Below are positions 26,933 through 36,128 of a stretch of 64,000 nt of DNA, one piece after another. The notes under the pieces are model-generated. The model saw nothing but the letters and a program-made list of their open reading frames with translations. It searched no databases and had not been told where the DNA came from. The stretch is from an uncultured Bermanella sp. GTDB taxonomy: Bacteria; Pseudomonadota; Gammaproteobacteria; Pseudomonadales; Oceanobacteraceae. Numbering within the stretch: the first letter of the stretch is position 1; every line of letters starts with the position of its first letter. Made by a program: the position numbers and the translations under genes. Location: positions 32,862-96,861 of the forward strand of contig CAJXRF010000009.1 of NCBI GenBank assembly GCA_913058575.1, read 5' to 3'.

Positions 26933-28732
26933 TTAAAAAGAAAAATGCTGTGCATCCAAGTCCATTAAGTTGGCAGCACCAGTGTTCATTGTGGCAAGGT
27001 ACCCTTGGCTTTTAGGCAACATACGTTGAAAAAAGAAACGCGCTGTGATGACTTTAGACTTATAAAAATCTTCTTCAGTGGTTTCGTTTTCTAAGGCTTG
27101 CAATGCAACCGCTGCCGCTTGTGCCCAAAAGTAACTAAGAATTACATAACCAGAATACATTAGGAAATCGACTGAAGCGGCGCCTAATTCATCTGGGTTT
27201 TTCATGGCAGAGGCACCAATTTTCATCACCACCTGTCCCCACTCCTTATTGTAATGATTCAGCTCTTTCACAAATTCAGCCATATCTGGATTACCTTCGT
27301 GGGTTTGGCAAAACTTATGAATTTTCTTGGTGAACGAGCGCAGGTTTTCACCTTTGTTCATTAATATTTTCCGCCCTAATAAATCCAATGCTTGAATGCC
27401 CGTGGTGCCTTCCCAAATACACGAAATTCTAGCGTCCCGTACATTTTGTTCTACTTCGTATTCCTGTGTATAACCATGACCACCAAAACATTGCAGGCCA
27501 AGGTTGGCTGATTCAAATCCTGTTTCAGTTAAGAAGGCTTTTGCAATAGGGGTGAGCAAGCCCACTTCATTTCCCGTTTTCTTAACCAATTCTGGATCTT
27601 TGCTGTGTTGCATAATATCCATTTGCTGAGCGAGGTAGTAGTTAAGCATACGACCCCCTTCACTTAACGACTTTTGGGTCAGTAACATGCGACGCACGTC
27701 AGGATGAACAATAATCGGGTCGGCGGCTAACTCAGGATTTTTAGGACCGGTTAAAGCGCGCATTTGCAATCGATCTTTTGCATATTCTAAAGAATGTTGA
27801 AAGCCCACTTCGCTGTGAATCATGCCCATGCTAGCCACGCCTAAGCGGGCAAAATTCATAAAGGTGAACATACAGCTCAAGCCTTTATTTTCAGGTCCTA
27901 AAAGATAACCCTTTGCACCGTCAAAATTCATTACACAGGTGGGGCTGCCATGTAGCCCCATTTTATGTTCAATGGATCCACAGCTAACATTATTTCGCTC
28001 ACCCAAGCTGCCATCTTCATTAATGTGAAATTTAGGCACGACAAATAAAGAGATGCCTTTCACCCCTTCAGGGGCACCGGCGATTCGGGCAATAACAATG
28101 TGCACAATGTTGTCGGTAATGTCTTGTTCACCCCAGGTGATAAAAATCTTAGTGCCAGTTAGATTATAAGATCCATCACTATTGGGTTCGGCTTTGGTTC
28201 TTAATAAACCTAAATCGGTTCCACAATGAGACTCGGTCAAACACATAGTACCGCCCCAATCACCATTCACTAATTTGGGCATGTATTGCTCTTTTTGCTC
28301 TTCGCTACCCCATGCGCTAATGGTTTCTGCTGCACCGTTACTTCCGCCATTTAACATGGCCCACGCAAGACCTGAACCAGTTGTCATTTCACCAAACATG
28401 ATGCCAACTGAATAAGGAAGGCCTTGCCCGCCGAATTTTTCTTCTTGAATTAGGCTCGGCCAGCCGGCTTCACAATACTGCTTAAACGCTTCTTTATAGC
28501 CTGTGGGTGTTTTCACCCCAGACTCTGACCAAGTACACCCTTCTTGGTCGGCCACTTTGTTTAACGGTGCCAATACTTTTGTGCAAAATTTAGCGCCTTC
28601 CTCACGAATGGCACTAACAATTTCAGGACTAGCATTTTCACAGCCAGGCAATTGTGCGTAATGACTTTGCATGTCCAGCAATTCATCCATTACAAATTTC
28701 ATGTCACGTTGTGGTGCTTGATATATAGCCAT
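26933..28732 (-). CDS. Acyl-CoA dehydrogenase, DmdC/FadE-like long type (copy 1)
   Basis: 599 residues. Seen: FAD/substrate loop GTMCLTESHCGTDLGLL, KIFITWGEQD, and catalytic glutamate in IWEGTTGIQALDLLGRK. C-terminal about 130 residues are the extra acyl-CoA dehydrogenase C domain. Clearly homologous along its whole length to the next gene upstream in transcription (28769-30544), a tandem duplication. Last gene of the block, 36 bases after copy 1's neighbour, so co-transcribed. Chain-length or branch specificity presumably differs between the two copies. Confidence 0.94.
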   Translation of the reverse strand: MAIYQAPQRDMKFVMDELLDMQSHYAQLPGCENASPEIVSAIREEGAKFCTKVLAPLNKVADQEGCTWSESGVKTPTGYKEAFKQYCEAGWPSLIQEEKFGGQGLPYSVGIMFGEMTTGSGLAWAMLNGGSNGAAETISAWGSEEQKEQYMPKLVNGDWGGTMCLTESHCGTDLGLLRTKAEPNSDGSYNLTGTKIFITWGEQDITDNIVHIVIARIAGAPEGVKGISLFVVPKFHINEDGSLGERNNVSCGSIEHKMGLHGSPTCVMNFDGAKGYLLGPENKGLSCMFTFMNFARLGVASMGMIHSEVGFQHSLEYAKDRLQMRALTGPKNPELAADPIIVHPDVRRMLLTQKSLSEGGRMLNYYLAQQMDIMQHSKDPELVKKTGNEVGLLTPIAKAFLTETGFESANLGLQCFGGHGYTQEYEVEQNVRDARISCIWEGTTGIQALDLLGRKILMNKGENLRSFTKKIHKFCQTHEGNPDMAEFVKELNHYNKEWGQVVMKIGASAMKNPDELGAASVDFLMYSGYVILSYFWAQAAAVALQALENETTEEDFYKSKVITARFFFQRMLPKSQGYLATMNTGAANLMDLDAQHFSF

Positions 28733-28768
28733 AATTTTTTCCTATTGTTTGATGTGTGTTGGATTAAT

Positions 28769-30544
28769 TTAAAATGAAAAGTCACCGTCATTCATTGCCA
28801 TAAGCGGTGCAGAACCTGAGATAATGGTGGCTTGTAGGGTTTTGGTTCTGGGTAGTATTTTTGAAAAATAAAAATTGGCAGTGGCAATTTTGGCTTGATA
28901 GAAATTCTTATCTTCTGCATTGGCGTTAATTTTCTCTTCGCTAATGAGGGCTGCTTTAGCCAAAAAGTAGGCAAATACTGTGTAGCCTGCGAACATTAAG
29001 TAATCCACACCCACACCATTAATCTCATCGGGATCATTGGCTTTAGAAGCCACTACATCGGTTAACTCTAATAGTGTATTTAATGCCATGAGCGTTTGTT
29101 TGGAGAATGAGTGATCTTTATTTTCATTGCAAAAAGCAGTGACTTGATCCACAAACGGCAACATCACTTCACCTTTACTGGCCAGTATCTTACGCCCCAA
29201 TAAATCTAACCCTTGAATGCCCGTGGTACCCTCATAAATTGTCGTAATGCGAGTGTCGCGATATTCTTGTTCAAGGCCAGACTCTCGAATAAAACCGTGT
29301 CCTCCCAAAATTTGAATGCCCAAGCCAGTGGCTTCCTGACTTACTTCACTAATAAAGCCTTTAGCAATAGGGGTTAAGAAAGCCAATAAGCTTTGTGCTT
29401 TTAATTTTTCTGCTGAGTGACTCTCACCATGGGCAATATCCACTTGTTGAGCGCAATAATAATTCAGTAAGCGTGCGCCTTCAGTGAAGGCCTTTTGAGT
29501 AAGCAACATTCGGCGCACATCGGCATGCACGATAATGGGGTCGGCTGCTTGTTCTGGAAATTTTCTTTTAGGGGCTCTCATTTGCATTCGATCTTGTGCA
29601 TACGCCAATGCTTTTTGAAAAGACGCTTCAATATGCCCATGAGCTTGTTGAGCCACGGCTAAGCGAGATTCATTAATAAAGGTAAACATACAACTCATGC
29701 CTTTATTTATTTCACCAATTAAATAGCCTTGGGCACCTTCAAAATTCATGGTGCAAGTGGCGTTACCATGAATGCCCAGTTTAGTTTCAATGGCACCACA
29801 GCTAACCCCATTTTTATTACCTAGTGAGCCATCATCACTGACTTTAATTTTGGGCACTAAGAATAACGAAATACCTTTGATGCCTTGAGGTGCATCTGGC
29901 AAGCGGGCAAGTACAATGTGGATAATGTTTTCAGCGATATCCGTATCACCTGATGAAATAAATATTTTGCTGCCGGTAATACTGTATGAGCCGTCTTGAT
30001 TGGGAATGGCTTTAGTGCGTAATAATCCTAGGTCAGATCCACAATGAGATTCGGTTAAGCACATTGTGCCGCTCCACTTTCCTGTGACCATGTTGGGTAA
30101 GTAAGATTGCAGTGACTTATCACCATGGGCTTGAATGGTTTTAATGGCACCACTGGCTAAGTCTGGATACATGGTCCAGGCATGGTTGGCGGTAACCTGG
30201 GTTTCAAAAGTAATGCGCCCAAGGGAGGTGGGTAAACCTTGTCCACCGATGGATTCATCCATGGGTAATCCAATCCAACCATTATTAACGTATTGATAAT
30301 AAGCCTCTTTGAAACCATCAGGAGTAATCACTTGCCCATCAACCAATTGACAGCCTTGCTCATCACCGATTTTATTTAAAGGCGATAGCACGTTTTCAGC
30401 AAATTTTGCCGCCTCTTGAATGATGGCGCTGACCATTTCTGGGGTGGCGTTTTCCCCTTGCGGAATGCTTTGGTAGTGACCGGGAAAGTCGAGCACTTCG
30501 TCCATAACAAACTGAATGTCACGAATAGGGGCTTTATAGCTCAT
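28769..30544 (-). CDS. Acyl-CoA dehydrogenase, DmdC/FadE-like long type (copy 2)
   Basis: 591 residues, paralogue of the gene 36 bases downstream. Same signature blocks: GTMCLTESHCGSDLGLL, KIFISSGDTD, catalytic glutamate in IYEGTTGIQGLDLLGRK. FAD enzyme making trans-2-enoyl-CoA. Positions 100-150 (GGQGLPTS, then NHAWTMYPDLASGAI) diverge most from copy 1, near the substrate-entry region, which suggests a different acyl chain. It is preceded by an enoyl-CoA isomerase-like gene in the same direction. Confidence 0.94.
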   Translation of the reverse strand: MSYKAPIRDIQFVMDEVLDFPGHYQSIPQGENATPEMVSAIIQEAAKFAENVLSPLNKIGDEQGCQLVDGQVITPDGFKEAYYQYVNNGWIGLPMDESIGGQGLPTSLGRITFETQVTANHAWTMYPDLASGAIKTIQAHGDKSLQSYLPNMVTGKWSGTMCLTESHCGSDLGLLRTKAIPNQDGSYSITGSKIFISSGDTDIAENIIHIVLARLPDAPQGIKGISLFLVPKIKVSDDGSLGNKNGVSCGAIETKLGIHGNATCTMNFEGAQGYLIGEINKGMSCMFTFINESRLAVAQQAHGHIEASFQKALAYAQDRMQMRAPKRKFPEQAADPIIVHADVRRMLLTQKAFTEGARLLNYYCAQQVDIAHGESHSAEKLKAQSLLAFLTPIAKGFISEVSQEATGLGIQILGGHGFIRESGLEQEYRDTRITTIYEGTTGIQGLDLLGRKILASKGEVMLPFVDQVTAFCNENKDHSFSKQTLMALNTLLELTDVVASKANDPDEINGVGVDYLMFAGYTVFAYFLAKAALISEEKINANAEDKNFYQAKIATANFYFSKILPRTKTLQATIISGSAPLMAMNDGDFSF

Positions 30545-30593
30545 GATGGTTTCCTGTTATTAGAATTTAAAAACATTCAAAGTGATTAAGAAC

Positions 30594-31262
30594 TTAAAGG
30601 CCTACGCCCATACCTTTGGCGCAGTCGCCATAAAGTGTCGTTTTAAAATTCTTATATATTTGGCGTTTTTTCAGAGCAATAGGGGCAATGATTTCTTTAG
30701 CGCTATCCAGTAAATTTTGCTCGTCACTGATGGCATCGCAAATCCCTAGGTGCAGGCTCTCCTCACCAGAAAAGCGCTTACCGGTTAATACCGCGTCGCG
30801 TAATACTGTTTTAGAGAGTTTAAGTTTTGCCACCGCCATAATTTCTGGTACAACCGATACGCCCACATCAATTTCACTGATGCAAAACCAGCCCTTGTCG
30901 CTGCGCATGACTCGATAATCGCAACACAGCGCTAGAAACGCGCCACCAGCGAAAGCATGCCCATTGAGAGCGGCGACAGTAGGCACTGGAAAATTAACCA
31001 AGCGACCGTAAAGACGTTGCATTTCATTACTGAAGGTAAGTACCTTTTCGCTATCGTAAGAGGTTATTTTTAATAGGCTTAAACCGCTGCTGAAAGATTT
31101 TCCTGTGGCTGTAAGAATTAATGCACAAGGTCCCTTGCTGTTTTCTTCCACTTCATCCAATGCAGAATGCATCGCTTGAACGAGTTCTAAATCCAGTGCG
31201 TTACCCCCTTCTTCTTCAAAAGTGAGAGTATAAATATTGCCTTGCTTATCTAAATTAACCAT
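30594..31262 (-). CDS. Enoyl-CoA isomerase-like crotonase
   Basis: About 222 residues, short for the crotonase family. Best resemblance is to plant-type delta3,delta2-enoyl-CoA isomerases: FSSGLSLLKI, ALNGHAFAGGAFLALCCDYRVM, KGWFCISEIDVG and 'VLRDAVLTG'. That activity moves cis-3 double bonds of unsaturated acyl-CoAs into the beta-oxidation line. Start placed at the ATG at 31262, because the GGAG six bases before it lies inside the longer frame beginning at 31274. Catalytic glutamate assignment (in SEID) is by eye. Confidence 0.85.
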   Translation of the reverse strand: MVNLDKQGNIYTLTFEEEGGNALDLELVQAMHSALDEVEENSKGPCALILTATGKSFSSGLSLLKITSYDSEKVLTFSNEMQRLYGRLVNFPVPTVAALNGHAFAGGAFLALCCDYRVMRSDKGWFCISEIDVGVSVVPEIMAVAKLKLSKTVLRDAVLTGKRFSGEESLHLGICDAISDEQNLLDSAKEIIAPIALKKRQIYKNFKTTLYGDCAKGMGVGL

Positions 31263-31445
31263 AACATGCTCCAATTATTTTTGATTTAACGTTGTTTTTA
31301 CTTTAAAAAAAGCGCAAAAATCCCTGCCTTTAATTTTTGTTAAAAGCATTTTAATGACATTTCATTATGGGAATTTAGCGTGGCTTTGGGTGGTGACTAA
31401 ACAGATGACTCTCGAATGCCTTTTGGCACCCGAGGCTAACTGAGT

Positions 31446-32420
31446 TTAGTTAGCAAACTTGGCCAAGCGGTTTTCTATAATTTCTTTAGCTTCAACCATC
31501 ATTTCACCAATTAATGCGTCACAGCTAGGCACATCCTTAATAAGGCCCGCTACCATGCCGCAGCTCCAGGCACCTGCATCCATGTCACCATCAGTCATGA
31601 CCTTGGGATAAACGCCAGCAACGTAAGGAATAATGTCTTCTATCTTGGTGTTCATGCCTTTTTCTTGTTCAATATCAACAATCTTTTGTACGTTGGCATT
31701 CTTTAACACACGTTCAGTATTACGAAGCGGACGCATAATGAGTTGTGTATCCAGTTCGCTGGCCGCCACGATGGCATCTTTAACATTTTGGTGCACGGGG
31801 GCTTCTTTGGTGGCGATAAAACGTGTGCCCATATTGATGCCCTCTGCACCTAAAGCTAGTGCGGCCACTAACTGCTGAGCATTACCAATGCCACCTGACG
31901 CCACGAAAGGAATGGTGAGTTCTTGTGCGGCACGGGGTAATAAAATCATATTAGGAATATCGTCTTCACCTGGGTGACCGCCACATTCAAAACCATCTAC
32001 GCTCACGGCATCACAACCTATTTTTTCAGCTTTTAAGGCATGACGTACTGAGGTGCATTTGTGAATGACTTTAATGCCCGCTTCTTTAAGCATGGGCATG
32101 TATTCTTCAGGAGAACGGCCAGCGGTTTCAACAATTTTTACGCCCCCTTCAATAATGGCTTTGATGTAACCTGGGTAATCTGGTTTAGCAAAACCCGGTA
32201 AGAAAGTCAGGTTCACCGCAAAGGGCTTGTCGGTCAGGGTTTTGCATTTAGCAATTTCATTTGCTAAATCGCTAGGGGATTTTTGTGTCAAGCCGGTAAT
32301 GGTGCCCAAGCCTCCCGCATTAGAGACCGCGGCCGCTAATTCAGCAAAGCCAACAAAGTGCATGCCACCTTGTAATACTGGGTGTTGAATACCAAATAAT
32401 TCAGTGATACGAGTTTTCAT
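31446..32420 (-). CDS. Nitronate monooxygenase/NPD-family flavoprotein
   Basis: 324 residues, FMN-dependent TIM barrel of the 2-nitropropane dioxygenase-like family. Seen: HPVLQGGMHFVGFAELAAA at the N-terminus, NLTFLPGF, the FMN/phosphate loop VDGFECGGHPGEDD, FVASGGIGNAQQLVAALALGA and GINMGTRFIATKEAP. Members act as nitronate monooxygenases or, in lipid clusters, as enoyl reductases of the FabK type. Its place between crotonase genes favours a role on an acyl-CoA intermediate. The true reaction is not decidable from sequence. Confidence 0.9.
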   Translation of the reverse strand: MKTRITELFGIQHPVLQGGMHFVGFAELAAAVSNAGGLGTITGLTQKSPSDLANEIAKCKTLTDKPFAVNLTFLPGFAKPDYPGYIKAIIEGGVKIVETAGRSPEEYMPMLKEAGIKVIHKCTSVRHALKAEKIGCDAVSVDGFECGGHPGEDDIPNMILLPRAAQELTIPFVASGGIGNAQQLVAALALGAEGINMGTRFIATKEAPVHQNVKDAIVAASELDTQLIMRPLRNTERVLKNANVQKIVDIEQEKGMNTKIEDIIPYVAGVYPKVMTDGDMDAGAWSCGMVAGLIKDVPSCDALIGEMMVEAKEIIENRLAKFAN

Positions 32421-32468
32421 AGGTGTTCCTTTAAATACGTGGGTACTGCATTTTTTAATTGGTTGTGA

Positions 32469-33239
32469 CTAATTAAATTGAGAGAAGTCTGGTCGTCGCT
32501 TTTCCATAAAAGCACTCATGGCTTCTCTTGATTCAGGTGTTTTAAGGGCCTTACGAATCTCTACGCCCTCATGATAAAGTGTCTCTTTCATGGCGGGTGC
32601 GTGATTGTGTTTAAGCATGGCTTTGGTTAAGCGAATAGATGAAGCCGGTTGCTTGGCAAGCTTTTTGGCTTTGCTGATAATTTTATCTAGGTATTCATCA
32701 TCATTAAAAAAGTCGTTAATAAAACCACACTCTTTAGCGGTTTGGCTGTCAAAAGGTTCACCAAACATAATGAGCTCGCAGGCTTTTTTATGGCCGATCA
32801 TTTGCGGCAGCAATAAAGTGGTACCGCCTTCAGGACAAATACCTAAATTACAAAAAGGCATGACAAATTTGGCACTGCTGCCAGCATAAACCAAATCAAA
32901 ATGCATCAGCATAGTGGCCCCGATGCCCACTACTGGGCCATTAACGGCAGCCATTAATGGCTTTTTGGCCAAAGAAATAGCGCGTAAAAAGCTAGGGGAT
33001 TCGCTGTTGTCATCAACAGGTGGTTGCTCTAAAAAGCTCACCATGTCATTGCCTGCGGTAAAACACATTTTTGAGCCCGTTAATAACAATACCTTGGCTT
33101 GCTGATTGCTTTCATATTCCGCAACGATGTTGATTAACTCAATATACATGTCGTTGGTGATGGCATTTTTTTTATCAAGACGATTTAGCGTGACATAAAG
33201 AATGCCATCTTCTAATTGTGTGGAAATATTTTCAGACAT
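32469..33239 (-). CDS. Enoyl-CoA hydratase/isomerase (ECI2-like)
   Basis: 256 residues, crotonase fold. CFTAGNDMVSFL and AVNGPVVGIGATMLMHFDLVYA line the oxyanion hole; KFVMPFCNLGICPEGG replaces the hydratase Glu-Glu pair, and the FTAGND motif is the one seen in peroxisomal delta3,delta2-enoyl-CoA isomerases. Ends in KRRPDFSQF like its paralogues. An isomerase role is therefore more likely than plain hydration. 48 bases before the NPD-family gene, same strand. Confidence 0.9.
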   Translation of the reverse strand: MSENISTQLEDGILYVTLNRLDKKNAITNDMYIELINIVAEYESNQQAKVLLLTGSKMCFTAGNDMVSFLEQPPVDDNSESPSFLRAISLAKKPLMAAVNGPVVGIGATMLMHFDLVYAGSSAKFVMPFCNLGICPEGGTTLLLPQMIGHKKACELIMFGEPFDSQTAKECGFINDFFNDDEYLDKIISKAKKLAKQPASSIRLTKAMLKHNHAPAMKETLYHEGVEIRKALKTPESREAMSAFMEKRRPDFSQFN

Positions 33240-33298
33240 AACAATTCTCCTAGTTAGAGGGCTTAGATGAATATTTATCTAAACCCATTTTTTAAGGG

Positions 33299-34531
33299 TT
33301 AAACCCCAGTCACCTTGGCGCCTTTGCTTTTAAGATGTTTAGCGCGAGCATCTGCAATGCCGTCAATGACAAATGGAGGTGTAAAGCCATCGAATAAGGC
33401 GTTATGAACGATTTCTCCCTCCATGAATTTTGGTAATATTTCACAGCCATTCAGTAATTCATCAATGAAGTGCTTGTCTTTACCTGCTAACTCTAGATAT
33501 TTAAGTTGAAGTTGCTCAAAACTCCACACGCGGTACTGGTGAACACTGAACGTGGCTTGAGCGCCGTATACTGTGGTTGTGAAAGATTTGTTTCTATCTT
33601 TTCCGGCAATGGCACAGGCTTTTGCAAAAGGAAAATACGTTTTACCAACAAAGCGTAATAAATTGCTTAAGCTTTCAGGCATGCCTTCATCTAAATTAAT
33701 CCATTCGCCAAATTCAGTTTGGCCAGCACAGCCACGGCTGTCACCCAATTCAGAAATGGTGTCCATCCAACGGCAAGTACGCGGGCCGTGAATTTCCATG
33801 ATTTCATTGGATTGTGGGTCGTTAAACAAGTGAATTCTTAATGGGCCAAACAAAGCGAAGTCAGCCATGGAAGGTTTGAAGCCCAATAAAAATTGGTGGT
33901 GGGTAAAGTGTTCTTCCAATATGGCCAATAGATCCAATATTTGCTGATCCATATTGGGCTTAATACTTTCTTCACTTAGCCCTAGGTGCTTATTGAATCC
34001 TTCCTGTCTTTTTGAAATAACAGGCCCCATGGACTGAGCGGTCATGCTGGCATTGCCGTAGGTGAAACCACGGGCTAAGCGATGGCCCATGGTGCGATAG
34101 TTCTGATCATTACCCCAACGAGTGTGCATGTGAATACGTGGCATGTATTCATCAGAAAATTCTTCTAATACCCACATAATAAATGCCAAACGATTATCTT
34201 GTGGCACTGTGGGTTTTTCAGGAAATTTTTCCTCAAAGTGCTGCAATATCGGAGTGGAATCCTGCATAACTTTTTCATCTGGTGTGAGAATAACGGGAAT
34301 AATAGATTGCCCAACCAATTCTCTTATTTCGCCAGCCATAGCATTCATTTCAGCTTCCATACGTTTATACGGAATTCCCTTATAATTCATATAGGTCATA
34401 ACCTTATAAGAATAAGGCGACGCATAGCTTTGCCAAATGCGGTAAAAATTTTCTTGGCCTGGCTTTAATTCTCGGCTGTCTTTTAAGGTTTTTTGTTCTT
34501 GTAATATATTGGCTGGAATCGCTTTGGCCAT
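33299..34531 (-). CDS. Glutathione S-transferase-like protein with long C-terminal extension
   Basis: 410 residues, about twice a normal GST. Thioredoxin-fold N-terminus at about 27-105: YRIWQSYASPYSYKVMTYMNYKGIPY, VPVILTPDEK-like strand and the glutathione-binding QDSTPILQHFE. The GST helical domain follows with LEEHFTHHQFLLGFKPSMADFALFGPL. About 140 further residues after FLLG... (from about 270) are not part of the standard fold and I do not recognise them. It may bind glutathione or CoA thioesters in the lipid block; the function is inferred from neighbours only. Confidence 0.82.
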   Translation of the reverse strand: MAKAIPANILQEQKTLKDSRELKPGQENFYRIWQSYASPYSYKVMTYMNYKGIPYKRMEAEMNAMAGEIRELVGQSIIPVILTPDEKVMQDSTPILQHFEEKFPEKPTVPQDNRLAFIMWVLEEFSDEYMPRIHMHTRWGNDQNYRTMGHRLARGFTYGNASMTAQSMGPVISKRQEGFNKHLGLSEESIKPNMDQQILDLLAILEEHFTHHQFLLGFKPSMADFALFGPLRIHLFNDPQSNEIMEIHGPRTCRWMDTISELGDSRGCAGQTEFGEWINLDEGMPESLSNLLRFVGKTYFPFAKACAIAGKDRNKSFTTTVYGAQATFSVHQYRVWSFEQLQLKYLELAGKDKHFIDELLNGCEILPKFMEGEIVHNALFDGFTPPFVIDGIADARAKHLKSKGAKVTGV

Positions 34532-34609
34532 GGTGAAAGCTCCTGTTAATTTGGATCGCTAAACTATTTATTTTTGTTGATTAGCTAATGGTTGTTAATG
34601 ACTAGCCAT

Positions 34610-35395
34610 TTATTTTGGGTCGCTAAATTTGGGCTCACGTTTTTGCATATTCGCCATTACGGCTTCAATTTGATTGGGTGTTTTAATGATGGCCGTTTGT
34701 TCAACTGACTCGGCCAACAACCCTGCTTGATAATCAGTTTGAATTTGATTGCCAATAAGGCGCTTGGCAGCACGAATGGCATCGGGATTTTTATTGGCAA
34801 TTTGTTGTGCGGTGGCCAAGGCATCTTCTAAGGGCGTTTCTGTTAAACGAGTGGCAAAGCCGTATTGGTGCGCTTCATCGCCGTTGAAAATTCGCGCGGT
34901 GTAAGTTAATTCACGAATAATGTCTTCTTTAACAAAGCGACTCCATAATTGCGTGCCTGCCATGTCAGGCACGATGCCCCATTTCATTTCCATGATGCTT
35001 AATTTGGTTTCAGGGTGAATGTAACGCATGTCCGCTCCTGTCATTAATTGTAAGCCACCACCAAAACAGGTGCCGTGTACGGCAGCAATAACGGGCACCG
35101 GTATTTCATGCCATACCCAAGCGGCTTGTTGAAACATATTACTTAAGCCATGGGTGCGTTCATTTAAATTGGTGTCACCTACTGCCATCATCAGTTCCAT
35201 ATCAAGGCCAGCACAAAAAGCACGGCCTGCACCACTGATCACTACAACCCGTACACTTTTGTCTTCTTTAATGGCTTCGCCTGTGGCGATAATGGCTTCA
35301 AACAAATCTTTGTTTAATGCATTCATTTTATCTGGACGATTTAAAATGACGTTAGCAATGCCGTCGGTAACTTGGTAAGAAATAGTTGAGTTCAT
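34610..35395 (-). CDS. Enoyl-CoA hydratase/crotonase family protein
   Basis: 261 residues. FCAGLDMELMMAVG gives the first oxyanion-hole segment and AAVHGTCFGGGLQLMTGADMRY the second. At the active-site position it has MEMKWGIVPDMAGTQLW, where the usual Glu of the hydratase pair is replaced by a Trp-Gly-Ile-Val-Pro-Asp stretch, as in some dienoyl-CoA isomerase-like members. C-terminus KREPKFSDPK is the common crotonase tail. 78 bases downstream of it lies the GST gene. Confidence 0.9.
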   Translation of the reverse strand: MNSTISYQVTDGIANVILNRPDKMNALNKDLFEAIIATGEAIKEDKSVRVVVISGAGRAFCAGLDMELMMAVGDTNLNERTHGLSNMFQQAAWVWHEIPVPVIAAVHGTCFGGGLQLMTGADMRYIHPETKLSIMEMKWGIVPDMAGTQLWSRFVKEDIIRELTYTARIFNGDEAHQYGFATRLTETPLEDALATAQQIANKNPDAIRAAKRLIGNQIQTDYQAGLLAESVEQTAIIKTPNQIEAVMANMQKREPKFSDPK

Positions 35396-35513
35396 GGGCT
35401 GCTCTTTAAATGTTGGTTGTGTTGATCAAACCTATGGTTCAATAGTATTGATTATGAAATATATTTCTAAACTTAAATCGCCATTCTTTCGACAATTATG
35501 GACAGCTATATCA

Positions 35514-36104
35514 TTAGCTGCTGCCTAAAATAAATGTTAGAGATTGCAAGCTAGCCTCCACCATTTTTTCATTGTCTTTTACCACCTTAGAGGCCAGTAA
35601 TAGTCCATTCAAACTAATTAACATTTGATTGGCCATTATCTCGCTTGGGCAGTCGGAAGTCAGGCTGCCATTTTGTTTAGCCTTGTCTATGCATTTTACA
35701 AAATTCAAATGTAATTTTTTTTGTGTGCGGTTTAGGCGTTTACGTATGGTTTCATTATGAATGGCCATTTCTGAAACGGAGTTGACAATTAAGCAGGCTA
35801 TGCCTTTTTTGCCTCTGGGTAAGTCGGTAAAGCAGGTGGTAAAAAAATCCTTCATACCCGCTAGCGGATTTTCTTGATGTAAATATTTTTTAATGCGTGC
35901 ACCTAAAATAAATTCATCATAAAAATCCAGTACCTCTAGAAATAAAGCTTCTTTATTGCCGAAGCTGTTATACAAACTACTGGGTTGCAGCCCAGTGGCC
36001 AGTTCTAAGTCTTTCATGCTGGTGCCTTGAAACCCTTGATGCCAGAAAACCTGGGTGGCATTTTTTAAGACTTTAACTCGGTCAAAATTCTGTGGTCTGG
36101 CCAT
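35514..36104 (-). CDS. TetR/AcrR family regulator
   Basis: 196 residues. Helix-turn-helix in the first 50 residues: RVKVLKNATQVFWHQGFQGTSMKDLELATGLQPSSLYNSFGNKEALFLEVL in shortened reading, i.e. the QGTSMKDLE...SLYNSFGNKE pattern. The ligand-binding C-terminal half contains GIACLIVNSVSEM. It sits inside the acyl-CoA block, 24 bases after the upstream crotonase gene and reading the same way, so it most likely senses an acyl-CoA-type ligand and represses this block. The operator is not identified. Confidence 0.93.
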   Translation of the reverse strand: MARPQNFDRVKVLKNATQVFWHQGFQGTSMKDLELATGLQPSSLYNSFGNKEALFLEVLDFYDEFILGARIKKYLHQENPLAGMKDFFTTCFTDLPRGKKGIACLIVNSVSEMAIHNETIRKRLNRTQKKLHLNFVKCIDKAKQNGSLTSDCPSEIMANQMLISLNGLLLASKVVKDNEKMVEASLQSLTFILGSS

Positions 36105-36128
36105 GATTGCTTCCTAGTTTTATAGGGG

